Assembly: GCA_040776985.1 (NCBI GenBank)
Contig: JAXGZL010000002.1
Span: forward strand, 372,001-436,000
Direction of reading: 5' to 3'
Length of the DNA stretch: 64,000 nucleotides
Origin: UBA6115 sp040776985
GTDB taxonomy: Bacteria > Bacillota > Clostridia > Christensenellales > Aristaeellaceae
In this document: positions 1-8,050 of the stretch, one piece after another
Layout: every line of letters begins with the position of its first letter
Numbering within the stretch: position 1 is the stretch's first letter
Program-made: the position numbers and the translations under genes
The notes under the pieces: generated by a model
What the model saw: the letters and a program-made list of their open reading frames with translations, nothing else
Told to the model about the DNA's origin: nothing
The model's database searches: none

Positions 1-2
1 GC

Positions 3-602
3 ATCACCCTGATGCCCGGGGAAACCCTCTCCTTTAATGAAGCCACCGGTCAGCGCACCATCGAGAAAGGCTACCGGGGGGCGCCGGCGATTGCGGGCGG
101 GGTGCTGATTGATGATGTGGGGGGCGGGGTCTGTCAGGTGTCCTCCACCCTGTTCAACGCGGCGGCCATGGCGGGGATGACCATTGTGGACCGCTCTCCC
201 CACGCCTGGCCCAGCAGCTATGTGGACAAGGGGCTGGACGCCACGGTGAACTGGCCCAACCTGGACTTCAAGTTCAGAAACGACAAGGACACCCCGGTGT
301 TCCTGATCGCTTCCTATGACAACCGCAAGGTGACGGTGGAGGTGTACGGCATGCGCACCGGGCCTGGGGAGAGCATCCAGCTGGAAACCCAGGTGACCGA
401 TACCCGCGTGCCCCCCAGCGAGCCTTTGATGCAGCCCAACCCCAGCCTGCCGCCCGGGACCCGGCAGGAGCTGAAGAAGCCCAGGACGGGCTATGTGGTG
501 GACACCTTCCGCGTCTATCTGAGGGACGGCGTGGCCTACCGCCGCGAGAAGCTGTTCACCTCCCGCTATCCCATGGTGCAGCAGGTTATTGAGTTCAACT
601 GA
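3..602 (+). CDS. VanW family protein, C-terminal part (5' end outside window)
   Basis: The reading frame is open to the left edge, so only about the last 199 residues are present. The fragment carries the VanW-type core: a GGVLIDDVGGGVCQVSSTLF stretch, then SPHAWPSSYVDKGLDATVNW, then a beta-rich tail. VanW proteins are extracytoplasmic or membrane-anchored proteins of unknown biochemical role, named after a vancomycin-resistance cluster and common in Clostridia without any resistance. No van ligase or dehydrogenase gene is nearby, so resistance should not be inferred. The stop lies 19 bases before the next gene, which suggests co-transcription. Confidence 0.8.
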   Translation: MTLMPGETLSFNEATGQRTIEKGYRGAPAIAGGVLIDDVGGGVCQVSSTLFNAAAMAGMTIVDRSPHAWPSSYVDKGLDATVNWPNLDFKFRNDKDTPVFLIASYDNRKVTVEVYGMRTGPGESIQLETQVTDTRVPPSEPLMQPNPSLPPGTRQELKKPRTGYVVDTFRVYLRDGVAYRREKLFTSRYPMVQQVIEFN

Positions 603-621
603 CAGAAAGACAGGAGGCGGC

Positions 622-1296
622 ATGCGAAAAGGGGAGAGGCGCAAGCAGGAACTGGTGGACAGGGCGTCGGACCTGTTCTTTCAGCACGGGTATGAGAACA
701 CCTCCCTGCAGGACATTCTGGACGCGGTGGGCTGCAGCAAGGGCAGCTTCTACCACCACTTTGAAACCAAGATGGACCTGCTGATGGAGATTGCCAGACA
801 GCATGTGCAGGCAGGGCATGAGGCCTTCCTGGCGGAAACCCTCAGGAACCCCCTGGATGCCCTGGACCGGCTGCTCTACCACGCCTGCCCCTTCAGGAAA
901 GGGGAGGAGGGCTTTGTCAGAAGCCTGGTGCAGCTGATGCGCAGCCGGGAGAGCGCTGCCCTGGAGCAGGCCATTTGGCAGGCGACGGACGCGCTTTACT
1001 ACCACGATTTTTTGAAATGCGTGACCCTGGCAGAGGAAGAGGGGCTGGGCACCGGGGAAGCGGAGCGCTGCCTGGTCTGGCATGGCTATCTGACCGCCAC
1101 CCTGCTGATCATCCGTCAGGCGGACCACTTTCCGCCGGAAACCGCCACTGCCCGGGTGGTGGCGCTGATGCGCGCCCTGCGCCGTCAGATGGAAAGCAGC
1201 CTCTGCCTGCCCTACGGGGCGCTTGTTATCATGGAGCCGGAGGAGATGGTTTTGGTGCTGGAGACAGCGCTGGCAAGCCCCGGTTCACTTGCCTAA
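622..1296 (+). CDS. TetR/AcrR family transcriptional regulator
   Basis: A 224-residue protein with a TetR-type N-terminal helix-turn-helix: residues about 10-55 read ELVDRASDLFFQHGYENTSL, then DILDAVGCSKGSFYHHF, the typical recognition helix ending. The C-terminal two thirds is helical and variable, as expected for the ligand-binding and dimerisation domain. I chose the ATG at 622 because AGGAGG lies 5 bases upstream; an in-frame upstream start at 589 has no such site. It follows the VanW gene closely. The ligand and target genes cannot be told; its own operon or the CHAP gene downstream are plausible targets. Confidence 0.88.
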   Translation: MRKGERRKQELVDRASDLFFQHGYENTSLQDILDAVGCSKGSFYHHFETKMDLLMEIARQHVQAGHEAFLAETLRNPLDALDRLLYHACPFRKGEEGFVRSLVQLMRSRESAALEQAIWQATDALYYHDFLKCVTLAEEEGLGTGEAERCLVWHGYLTATLLIIRQADHFPPETATARVVALMRALRRQMESSLCLPYGALVIMEPEEMVLVLETALASPGSLA

Positions 1297-1317
1297 ACAA
1301 CAAGGGATGTGTATAAT
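1289..1317 (+). promoter_or_regulatory. Sigma-A promoter for the CHAP-domain gene
   Basis: TTGCCT at 1289-1294 and a perfect TATAAT at 1312-1317 are separated by 17 bases. The -35 box lies inside the last codons of the TetR gene. The expected start site is near 1324, giving a leader of about 20 bases that contains the ribosome binding site GGGAGGA. Confidence 0.65.
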
Positions 1318-1345
1318 CAACCAATCCGATCATGGGAGGAGTACG

Positions 1346-2254
1346 ATGCGGCGACTGGTTATCGCGCTTCTTTGCCTGCTGGTGCCATTCCTGGCGCTGG
1401 GCGAAGCGGTGGCTGATCCCTTCACTGAAATTCCGCCTGCCTACCCCATTCCTGAGACGGTGCAGGCGCTGCTGGAAGTGGCCATCGGGGAACTGGGCTA
1501 TACTGAAAGCAAGAGCGGTGAAACCAAGTACGGCGCCTGGTATGGGGACCCGAAGGCGGAGTGGTGCGCGGAGTTTCTGTGCTGGTCTGTGGCCCAGACC
1601 GAAAAGAAGCTGAACACCACCCTGCTCAACGAGGAGTTTCCCCTCTACGGGGCCACCAACATCGGGCGCAACTGGTACCTTGCCCAGGGGCGCTACATTG
1701 CCCGCACCGGCTTTGTGGATGGCTGGGGCAGCCAGTGGTACACCGGGGAAGACAAGCAGATGGAGAAGGACAGCTACATCCCGCAGCCGGGGGACTGGGT
1801 CTTCTTCTCCTACACCCCAAGCGGCGACACCACCCATGTGGCCATGGTGGAAAAGGCGATGCTGGACCCGGAAGGCCAGCGCTACATCCAGGTGCTGGAG
1901 GGCAACATGCCAGACCGGGTGCAGCGGGCGCGCTACCGGATGGATGACTGGCGCATCCAGGGCTATGGCACCGTGCATGACCTGGCGGACATTGTCCTAA
2001 GGGGCGGCGTCCAGGGGAACAAGGTGTCAGCCCTGCAGCGGCGGCTGGCGGACATCGGCCTGATTGGTTACGATGACATCCACGGCAAGTATGACCACCG
2101 CACCCAGGAGGCGGTGCGCAGCTTCCAGAAGCAGATGAACTTTCCCACCACCGGCATTGCCAACCAGCAGACCCAGTTGTCGCTCAATGTCTATGCCCAT
2201 AAATGGGTGATGGAGCACACCGAGTTCTGGACGGTGGATGGCGCTGTCAATTAA
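1346..2254 (+). CDS. Secreted CHAP-domain amidase/peptidase with C-terminal peptidoglycan-binding domain
   Basis: A 302-residue protein. It opens with a signal peptide (MRR, then a hydrophobic run, cleavage probably after GEAVA near residue 22). Residues about 40-210 form a CHAP (NlpC/P60-like) domain: the nucleophile lies in AEWCAEFLCW and the catalytic histidine in THVAMVEKA. Residues about 220-290 are a peptidoglycan_binding_1 repeat (ALQRRLADIGLIG ... YDHRTQEAVRSFQ). Such proteins cleave peptide or amide bonds in peptidoglycan outside the cell. The start at 1346 has GGGAGGA 5 bases upstream and its own promoter. It is followed after 13 bases by the GMP-synthetase-like gene. Confidence 0.85.
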   Translation: MRRLVIALLCLLVPFLALGEAVADPFTEIPPAYPIPETVQALLEVAIGELGYTESKSGETKYGAWYGDPKAEWCAEFLCWSVAQTEKKLNTTLLNEEFPLYGATNIGRNWYLAQGRYIARTGFVDGWGSQWYTGEDKQMEKDSYIPQPGDWVFFSYTPSGDTTHVAMVEKAMLDPEGQRYIQVLEGNMPDRVQRARYRMDDWRIQGYGTVHDLADIVLRGGVQGNKVSALQRRLADIGLIGYDDIHGKYDHRTQEAVRSFQKQMNFPTTGIANQQTQLSLNVYAHKWVMEHTEFWTVDGAVN

Positions 2255-2267
2255 GGAAAGAGGGAGT

Positions 2268-3734
2268 ATGCAGGACCAGCTGATCATCCTCAATTTCGAT
2301 AAGCAGTATGCTGCTGCCCTGGCCACCAGGCTCAGGGCTGAGAACATCTATTGCCGCATTCTGCCCGGCAGCACCCAGGCCGGGGACATCCGCGCCATCG
2401 CCCCGGAGGGGCTGATTCTGGCAGGCGGCGTGTCCGGCTATTTTGGCAATGAGATCGATCCGGAGCTGATGCACCTGGGGATCCCGGTGCTGGCCCTGGG
2501 GGACGCGGCGCCGGTGACGGCAGCTCTCCTGGGCGCTGAGGCCTGGGAAAAGCGGGCGATCAACGACATCGGCACGGTGCATTTTCTGCCCTCCCCTGTC
2601 AGCGGCGAAATGGACGAGATCGAGCGGCAGCTGCAGTACGTCAGCCCCCTGATCCTGCCCGAGGGCATGGAGCCTTTGGCCGAGTGGGAGGACGCCATCA
2701 TCGGCGCCCAGCATCCTGAGCTGAAGGTCTTTACCCTGCAGTGCCAGCTGGAAGCCAATGACATGGACATGATGGGCCTGCTGATGCGCTTTGCCACCGA
2801 GGTCTGCGGCTGCACCCCCTGGTGGACGGAGGAGGCCTTCATCAACCAGACCAAGGCGGCCATCGCCGACAAGGTGGGGGATGGCAAGGCGGTGTGCATC
2901 ATGTCAGGCGGGCTCAGCAGCGGGGTCAACGCCCTGTTGGCCCACCGGGTGCTGGGGGACAGGCTGCAGTGTCTGTATGTGGACAGCGGTCTGCTGCGCG
3001 CCGATGAAACCGAGCATTTTGTGGAGTATTACCGGGGCCGGATGGGGCTGAACCTGCAGGTGATCCATGCGGAGTCCCATTTCCTGGAGGCGCTTCAGGG
3101 GCTGGAAAGCCCGGAGAACAAGCAGCAGGCCATCCAGCGCACCTTTCAGGAGATGCTGGAGCAGGCCATGGAGGCGCTGGAATATGACGTGTTCATCATG
3201 CCCGCCAACGCGGACATCCTGCTGGATGGCCAGGGCGGGGACGACACGATGCCCATCATCTCCCAGGATAAGCCGGTGATGATGCCCCTTGGGGAGCTGT
3301 TCAAGGGGGAGATCCGCTTTGTGGGGGAGAAGCTGGGCATGCCGCCTGAGATCACGCAAATGCAGCCCTTCCCCTGGACGGGGCTGGCCCTTCGGGTGAT
3401 CGGGGAATGCAGGCCGGATCAGCTCAACATGCTTAGGAAGGCGGACGCCCTGTTCAGCGAGGAGATCAGGGCGGCGGGCCTGGCCAGGAAGCTGTGGAAG
3501 TTCTTTGCGGTGCTCTACCACCTGCCCTATCATCAGGAGCTGGACGCGGCGGTGATTGCGCTGCGGGCGGTGACCGCCAGCCATCAGGGGGGCGAGGTGC
3601 ATGCCCTGGCTGCCCGACTGCCCTATGACCTGCTGGAGCGCTATACCGAGCGGGTGAAGGAAGCCTGCCCCCAGGTGCGCAAGGTGGTCTACGACCTGAC
3701 CCCGGGGCACAGCAGCCCGGACATTGAATGGTAG
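2268..3734 (+). CDS. GMP synthetase (GuaA) paralogue lacking catalytic motifs
   Basis: A 488-residue protein aligning by eye over its whole length with GMP synthetase: an N-terminal class I amidotransferase fold (LIILNFDKQYAAALATRLR), an ATP pyrophosphatase domain from about residue 190, and a well kept C-terminal dimerisation tail (ARLPYDLLERYTERVKE ... RKVVYDLTPG). Key motifs are changed. GICYGM with the nucleophilic Cys is replaced by a stretch reading VLALGDAAP (residues about 73-81). The FHPE histidine is gone. The PP-loop SGGVDSS reads SGGLSSG (213-219). SHHNVGGLP reads GQGGDDTMP. XMP amination from glutamine is therefore unlikely. It may be a pseudoenzyme or bind another nucleotide; a genuine guaA is expected elsewhere. 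The start has AGGGAG just upstream. Confidence 0.75.
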   Translation: MQDQLIILNFDKQYAAALATRLRAENIYCRILPGSTQAGDIRAIAPEGLILAGGVSGYFGNEIDPELMHLGIPVLALGDAAPVTAALLGAEAWEKRAINDIGTVHFLPSPVSGEMDEIERQLQYVSPLILPEGMEPLAEWEDAIIGAQHPELKVFTLQCQLEANDMDMMGLLMRFATEVCGCTPWWTEEAFINQTKAAIADKVGDGKAVCIMSGGLSSGVNALLAHRVLGDRLQCLYVDSGLLRADETEHFVEYYRGRMGLNLQVIHAESHFLEALQGLESPENKQQAIQRTFQEMLEQAMEALEYDVFIMPANADILLDGQGGDDTMPIISQDKPVMMPLGELFKGEIRFVGEKLGMPPEITQMQPFPWTGLALRVIGECRPDQLNMLRKADALFSEEIRAAGLARKLWKFFAVLYHLPYHQELDAAVIALRAVTASHQGGEVHALAARLPYDLLERYTERVKEACPQVRKVVYDLTPGHSSPDIEW

Positions 3735-3791
3735 CGCGAAGGGTTTCCCGCTGCCTTGGTGAATGAGTTTTTGGTGTAAAGAGGAGTTTGA

Positions 3792-4598
3792 ATGCGACTA
3801 TCCCACCCAAGCGCCCCCTTTCAGGGCGTGCCCGCTGAAGATGTGTTTTTTGCCGCCAACGACCAGTATGTGCAGATGGGCGTTGGCTTCGTGGTTTTAA
3901 GCCTGCAGGAGGAGGCGACCCCGGAACGGCCCTTGCAGCTGTACCTGGACATCAAGTCCCAGCCCTCCGCCAGAAACCTGCTGCTGGGGGCCTTGCTGGG
4001 CCGCTGCGAGCAGATGCGGGCGGCATTTCCCGGGGTCAAGGGCAGGATCTATGCGGAACTGCCCCCCACCCAGTTTGATATGCTGAACTTTTATACGCAA
4101 AACGGCTTTGCCAGCGATGACGCCAGGGAGGAGCACCTGATCCAGCTGCCCTCAGGCCCTGCCCAGCCCCCGATGGGCTGTGAGTTTGCCTCGGTTCCGC
4201 TGCAGACGGTGCAGGAGCAGTACGCCTTTTTGCAGCGGCTCAACAAGTACCGGCTGTCGCCCATCTCCCATGATTACCTGACCCTGCAGATGCAGCAGCC
4301 CTATTTCATGGCCCTGGGCTATTACCGGGGCGGGCACCCGATTGCGGAAATGATGATGACTGGCGCCAGCGCCGACACCGCTGCCCTGGTGATGGTCTAT
4401 GTGCAGCGGGACATGAGGCGGCGTGGCGTGGCCCGGTCTCTTTTGAGCGCCGCGTCCGAACTGCTGCGCCAGCGGGGGGTCACCCAGGCCCTCACCCATG
4501 TGTCCTCCGGCAGCGCCCAGGAGATGGGCCTGATCCGCATGATGAGCGGCAGCCGCCGCAAGATCATCACCGTTTTGCCTAATCTCACCTTTGGATAA
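3792..4598 (+). CDS. GNAT family N-acetyltransferase, probable tandem-domain protein
   Basis: A 268-residue protein. The C-terminal half (about 145-268) has a GNAT acetyl-CoA site: VMVYVQRDMRRRGVARSLL fits motif A (R-x-x-G-x-A) after a beta strand, followed by a helix and THVSSGSAQEMGLIRMM. The N-terminal half has the same strand-helix rhythm but a weaker motif, so it is probably a second, degenerate GNAT fold. The acceptor substrate is unknown. The start at 3792 has GAGGAG 6 bases upstream. It lies 57 bases after the GuaA-like gene and ends before a bidirectional terminator, so it is probably the last gene of this run. Confidence 0.75.
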   Translation: MRLSHPSAPFQGVPAEDVFFAANDQYVQMGVGFVVLSLQEEATPERPLQLYLDIKSQPSARNLLLGALLGRCEQMRAAFPGVKGRIYAELPPTQFDMLNFYTQNGFASDDAREEHLIQLPSGPAQPPMGCEFASVPLQTVQEQYAFLQRLNKYRLSPISHDYLTLQMQQPYFMALGYYRGGHPIAEMMMTGASADTAALVMVYVQRDMRRRGVARSLLSAASELLRQRGVTQALTHVSSGSAQEMGLIRMMSGSRRKIITVLPNLTFG

Positions 4599-4613
4599 TG
4601 CAAGCAACATCAT

Positions 4614-4646
4614 GCAAAAGGCTGCCCCGGTCGGGCAGCCTTTTGC
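4614..4646. terminator. Bidirectional intrinsic terminator between convergent genes
   Basis: GCAAAAGGCTGCCC (4614-4627) pairs perfectly with GGGCAGCCTTTTGC (4633-4646) around a 5-base loop. A- and T-rich flanks in the stem ends serve as U-tracts in both directions, for the GNAT gene and the MFS gene. Confidence 0.85.
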
Positions 4647-4664
4647 AATGTCCGCTTCAGCCGG

Positions 4665-6260
4665 TCAGCTTTCCTGCTGGGACATCGCCCGCTCCGCCTC
4701 CAGCTGTTCCAAGGGCTCCTTGGCGATCATCAGGAAGATGTAGCCCAGAAGGAAGAGGACCAGCAGCCCCAGGGCGCCATAGGAGGAACGGCCGGTGAGG
4801 TTGCCCACCACGGAATACAGCAGGGGGCCGATGACGGCGGCGAACTTGCCGAAGATGTCAAAGAAGCCGAAGTACTCGTTGGAGCGCTTCTTGGGTACCA
4901 GCTTGCCAAAATAGCTGCGGCTGACCGCCTGGATGCCGCCCTGCATGGTGCCCACCAGGATGGCCATGGCCCAGAAGAGGATGGTGGAAAAGCCGATGGC
5001 GTCCTGATACCTGGCGATGACCGGCTGCTGAGTCTGGCGGAAGGCCAGAAGCTGGGTCCTGGCCTGATCAGCTGCCTGTTTTACCAAGGGGAGGTCTGTT
5101 TCGGGGATGCCGCTGCCGTCTCGGATCTGGATTTCCTTCAGCGGCTCCTCCCCTTCTTTAATCAGCGCGGACTGGGCGCTTGCCAGGTATTTATCCAGCG
5201 TTTCTTCAGATTTATCCCGGTTTTCAAAGGCATAGCCATCAAAGCTGGCCGTGATCTGTTTCTTTTCCTCCGCAAAGGCCTGCTGATAGGCCTTCTGATG
5301 GGGTTCCAGGGTGAAGCCCATGATAAAGCCCACCAGGCAGATGAACATGTACACCGCAATCGCGATGCGCAGCGCCTTGTGGGTGGTGATTTTCCTTGCC
5401 ATCCGGGCAAAGAGGATGGAGGAGGGCATGGCCACGATCTGGGTGACCAGCAGGGCGATGATCATCCCGGTGGTGCCCAGACCTAGGGCCTTGCCGTAGG
5501 CGGTGGAAATGCTGATGACCGTGCCCACCCCGTCAATGTAGAAGAAGTAGGCGATGATGAACAGCAGCATTCCCTTCTGGGTGGCGATGTCCCGGGCGGT
5601 GTTCAGGATGCTGATGAAGGTCTGCTTCAGGCGGATGCGGTCCGGCCGCTCCATATAGTGCTCCTGATGCACATTTTTGAGGAAGGGGATGGAGAAAATC
5701 ATCCACCACACCGACACGATGAGGATGGAGAAGTTCTGGGCCAGCCGGCTGTCCTCGCCAAACTTCAGCAGCATGGCGATGGAGAGGACAAAGGGGATGG
5801 TGCTGCCGCCGATATAGCCCATGGCATAGCCCCAGGAGGACACGGTGTCCATGCGCTCATTGGTGGTGACATCCGTCAGGAAGCTGTCATAAAACAGGTT
5901 GGAGCCTGAAAACCCGATCCGGGAGATGATATAGGCCACCAGCATCCATCGCCAGTCGCCGGTGAAGGCGATGAGGGCGGTAAACACAATGCCTAGGAGG
6001 AGGAAGATGGTGAACAGCTTTTTCTTCATCCCCTTGTAGTCCGCGATGGAGCCCAGCACCGGGGCCAGGAGAGCCACGATCAGGGTGGCGATGCTGGTGC
6101 CATAGCCCCACCAGATATCCCCCTGGTTGCCGGCGATGGCCACAAAGATGGGGGGAAAGATGGCCGCCATGATGTTGGTGGCATAGACGGAGTTGGCCCA
6201 GTCATAAAGAATCCAGCTGCGCTCTTTTTTGGTAAATCGGGTACGTCCGGTTTTTTCCAT
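4665..6260 (-). CDS. MFS transporter, UMF1/Atg22-like
   Basis: A 531-residue integral membrane protein with about 12 hydrophobic segments. The N-terminal part (WILYDWANSVYATNIMAAIF, then ADYKGMKKKL between segments 2 and 3) resembles the UMF1/Atg22 branch of the major facilitator superfamily, often involved in amino-acid or peptide efflux; the substrate here is unknown. Between predicted segments 9 and 10 there is an unusual hydrophilic insertion of about 105 residues (residues about 316-423, bases 4990-5312), charged and probably helical. The start at 6260 has GGGAGG upstream; a longer in-frame start at 6323 would run through the promoter. It is monocistronic and divergent from dnaA. Confidence 0.8.
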   Translation of the reverse strand: MEKTGRTRFTKKERSWILYDWANSVYATNIMAAIFPPIFVAIAGNQGDIWWGYGTSIATLIVALLAPVLGSIADYKGMKKKLFTIFLLLGIVFTALIAFTGDWRWMLVAYIISRIGFSGSNLFYDSFLTDVTTNERMDTVSSWGYAMGYIGGSTIPFVLSIAMLLKFGEDSRLAQNFSILIVSVWWMIFSIPFLKNVHQEHYMERPDRIRLKQTFISILNTARDIATQKGMLLFIIAYFFYIDGVGTVISISTAYGKALGLGTTGMIIALLVTQIVAMPSSILFARMARKITTHKALRIAIAVYMFICLVGFIMGFTLEPHQKAYQQAFAEEKKQITASFDGYAFENRDKSEETLDKYLASAQSALIKEGEEPLKEIQIRDGSGIPETDLPLVKQAADQARTQLLAFRQTQQPVIARYQDAIGFSTILFWAMAILVGTMQGGIQAVSRSYFGKLVPKKRSNEYFGFFDIFGKFAAVIGPLLYSVVGNLTGRSSYGALGLLVLFLLGYIFLMIAKEPLEQLEAERAMSQQES

Positions 6261-6294
6261 GTCCGCGGCCTCCCTGTTTATCTGTTGTTTCCCT

Positions 6295-6300
6295 ATTATA
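6295..6300 (-). promoter_or_regulatory. Candidate -10 box for the MFS gene
   Basis: A perfect TATAAT on the minus strand, 35 bases before the start codon. The matching -35 position (GTGCAA at 17 bases) is poor, so the promoter may need an activator or be weak. Confidence 0.4.
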
Positions 6301-6466
6301 GCCAACCCTGGCCCAAATTGCACCCGTGCTTTAAGAAGATAAATTAATATATGAGGGTTTTATATAATATTTACGTAAAATATACGATAATTATACGAAG
6401 GCTATTCATCGGGGTACCCTATTTGGTGCCTGGCGCAGGAGGCACCACAAGGGGTAGGGAAAAGAC

Positions 6467-6475
6467 TTATCAACA
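6467..6475 (+). promoter_or_regulatory. DnaA box, one mismatch
   Basis: TTATCAACA differs from the consensus TTATCCACA at one position. It lies about 40 bases upstream of the dnaA -35 box and could serve origin opening or dnaA autoregulation. Confidence 0.5.
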
Positions 6476-6513
6476 GGCTTGCATTTTTGCAGCGTTTTCA
6501 CAATGATATCAAC

Positions 6514-6542
6514 TTGAATTGTGGGGTCGTTCATGCTAAGAT
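6514..6542 (+). promoter_or_regulatory. dnaA promoter
   Basis: TTGAAT at 6514-6519 and TAAGAT at 6537-6542 are spaced by 17 bases, with an extended -10 TGC immediately before. The transcript would start near 6549 and carry a leader of about 130 bases that includes a perfect DnaA box. Confidence 0.55.
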
Positions 6543-6582
6543 GTGGGCGTGACGAGGGAAGGCAAGTGCCGGGCAGTGGAAG

Positions 6583-6591
6583 TTATCCACA
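6583..6591 (+). promoter_or_regulatory. DnaA box, perfect consensus
   Basis: TTATCCACA is the strict DnaA consensus. It lies just downstream of the predicted dnaA transcription start, a position suited to autorepression. Confidence 0.7.
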
Positions 6592-6678
6592 GCCATGTTA
6601 GGTGACGATCAGCAGGAGCTGTTTTTTTTAGCCCTTCCTTTTGCATAACCCTTGTATATTTTTTGTTTGGAGAGCGCA

Positions 6679-7995
6679 TTGAACTATCAGTCGATCTGGG
6701 AACGGGCCTGCCCTCTGATTCATGCGGAGATGACGGATATTACCTACTCCACATGGATTGAGCGCGCCTTAAAGCCTCTTGATTTGGTGGGCGAACAGTA
6801 TTATGTCAAAGCGGAAACAGACTTTTACCATCAGTTTGTGGCCTCCCGCTATTCTGCCCTGATTTCCTCTGCCTTAAAGCAGGCCGCGGGGAAGGAGCTG
6901 GTGCTCAACATCCTGACCCCCAAGCAGGCCAAGGAATATCAAAGCGGCGCCGCGACGGTGCGGAAGGTTTTCCCCAAGCTCAACGGTAAATACACCTTTG
7001 AGTCCTTTGTGGTGGGTTCCGGCAACCGCTTTGCCCATGCCGCTTCCCTGGCGGTGGCGGAGGCGCCGGCGGATGCCTATAACCCCCTGTTCATCTATGG
7101 CGGGGTGGGCCTGGGCAAAACCCACCTGATGCACGCCATCGGCCACTATATCCTGCAGCAGAAGCCGGATACCAGGCTGGAGTATGTGACCAGCGAAACC
7201 TTCACCATTGAGCTGGTCACCGCCATCCAGACCAACCGCAACATCCAGTTCCGGGAAAAGTACCGCAGCGTGGACGTCCTGCTGATTGACGACATCCAGT
7301 TCATCGCCGGGCGGGACTCCACCCAGGAGGAGTTTTTCCACACCTTCAACGCCCTGTTCAACGCGGGCAAGCAGATTGTGATCTCCTCTGACCGGCCGCC
7401 CAAGGAAATCGCCAAATTGGAAGAGCGGCTGCGCAGCCGCTTCCTCTCCGGCCTCATCGCTGATATCCAGCGCCCGGACATGGACACCCGCTGTGCCATC
7501 CTGCGCCAAAAGGCCAACGAAGAGGGCATCGAGGTGGGGGAAGACGTGATCCAGATGATCGCGCAGAACGTGGACAGCAACATCCGGGAGCTGGAGGGCA
7601 GCCTGACCCGCCTGGCGGCCTATTCCTCCCTGTCCGGGAAGGAAATCAGCCTGGAACTGGCTCAGGAGGCCCTGCGGGAAATCATCAACGACCATCAGCC
7701 CCGCAGCGTCACCTGCTTTGACGTGATGATGGCGGTGTCCGGTTACTATGGCGTGAGCGAAGAGGACCTGAAAGGCCCCCGCCGCAGCCGCAACATCACC
7801 GTGCCCCGGCAGATGACCATGTATTTATCCAGGAAGCTTACCGAAGCCAGCCTGCCCAAGATCGGGGAGATGCTGGGCGGCAGGGACCACAGCACGGTGC
7901 TGCATGGCTGCGCCAAGATTGAGGAGCTGAGCCAGACAGCCCCGCCGGTGAAGGCGGCCATCACGGACCTGACCAAGCTGCTGTTAAGGAACTGA
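6679..7995 (+). CDS. dnaA: Chromosomal replication initiator protein DnaA
   Basis: A 438-residue DnaA with all domains. Domain I starts NYQSIWERACPLI. The AAA+ domain has Walker A GGVGLGKT at about 140-147, Walker B LLIDDIQF near 201, and box VII RLRSRFLSGL. The C-terminal domain IV contains the DnaA signature GGRDHSTVLHGC near 400, which reads the DnaA box. I place the start at the TTG at 6679, preceded by GGAGAG, because it matches the length of domain I in relatives; a TTG at 6652 would add nine residues and lacks a binding site. Transcription ends at a strong hairpin, so dnaA stands alone instead of preceding dnaN. Confidence 0.97.
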   Translation: MNYQSIWERACPLIHAEMTDITYSTWIERALKPLDLVGEQYYVKAETDFYHQFVASRYSALISSALKQAAGKELVLNILTPKQAKEYQSGAATVRKVFPKLNGKYTFESFVVGSGNRFAHAASLAVAEAPADAYNPLFIYGGVGLGKTHLMHAIGHYILQQKPDTRLEYVTSETFTIELVTAIQTNRNIQFREKYRSVDVLLIDDIQFIAGRDSTQEEFFHTFNALFNAGKQIVISSDRPPKEIAKLEERLRSRFLSGLIADIQRPDMDTRCAILRQKANEEGIEVGEDVIQMIAQNVDSNIRELEGSLTRLAAYSSLSGKEISLELAQEALREIINDHQPRSVTCFDVMMAVSGYYGVSEEDLKGPRRSRNITVPRQMTMYLSRKLTEASLPKIGEMLGGRDHSTVLHGCAKIEELSQTAPPVKAAITDLTKLLLRN

Positions 7996-8002
7996 TCAAT
8001 AT

Positions 8003-8043
8003 AAAAACCGGGGCTGAAGTCTTGCGCTTCAGCCCCGGTTTTT
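8003..8043. terminator. Bidirectional terminator between dnaA and the convergent sigma-factor operon
   Basis: The arms ACCGGGGCTGAAG (8007-8019) and CTTCAGCCCCGGT (8027-8039) form a perfect 13-bp stem with a 7-base loop, flanked by A5 on the left and T5 on the right, so it works in both directions. Confidence 0.9.
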
Positions 8044-8050
8044 CCATGGC

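Larger units (their letters stand above)
6301..6678. other. AT-rich intergenic region upstream of dnaA; candidate replication origin segment
   Basis: This gene-free stretch holds an A+T-rich block at about 6337-6400 in otherwise GC-rich DNA, with a TTTACGTAAA palindrome (6370-6379) and a TATACGA direct repeat 11 bases apart (6381 and 6392). It also holds a hairpin TGGTGCC/GGCACCA (6424-6447), two DnaA-box-like sequences and the dnaA promoter. Such an arrangement beside dnaA is typical of part of a bacterial oriC, but the number of boxes is small and dnaN is missing downstream, so the assignment is an inference. Confidence 0.5.

Noticed and set aside
3..602. Vancomycin resistance cluster suggested by VanW
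   Set aside because: VanW proteins are common without resistance; no D-Ala-D-Lac ligase, dehydrogenase, dipeptidase or two-component genes are present.
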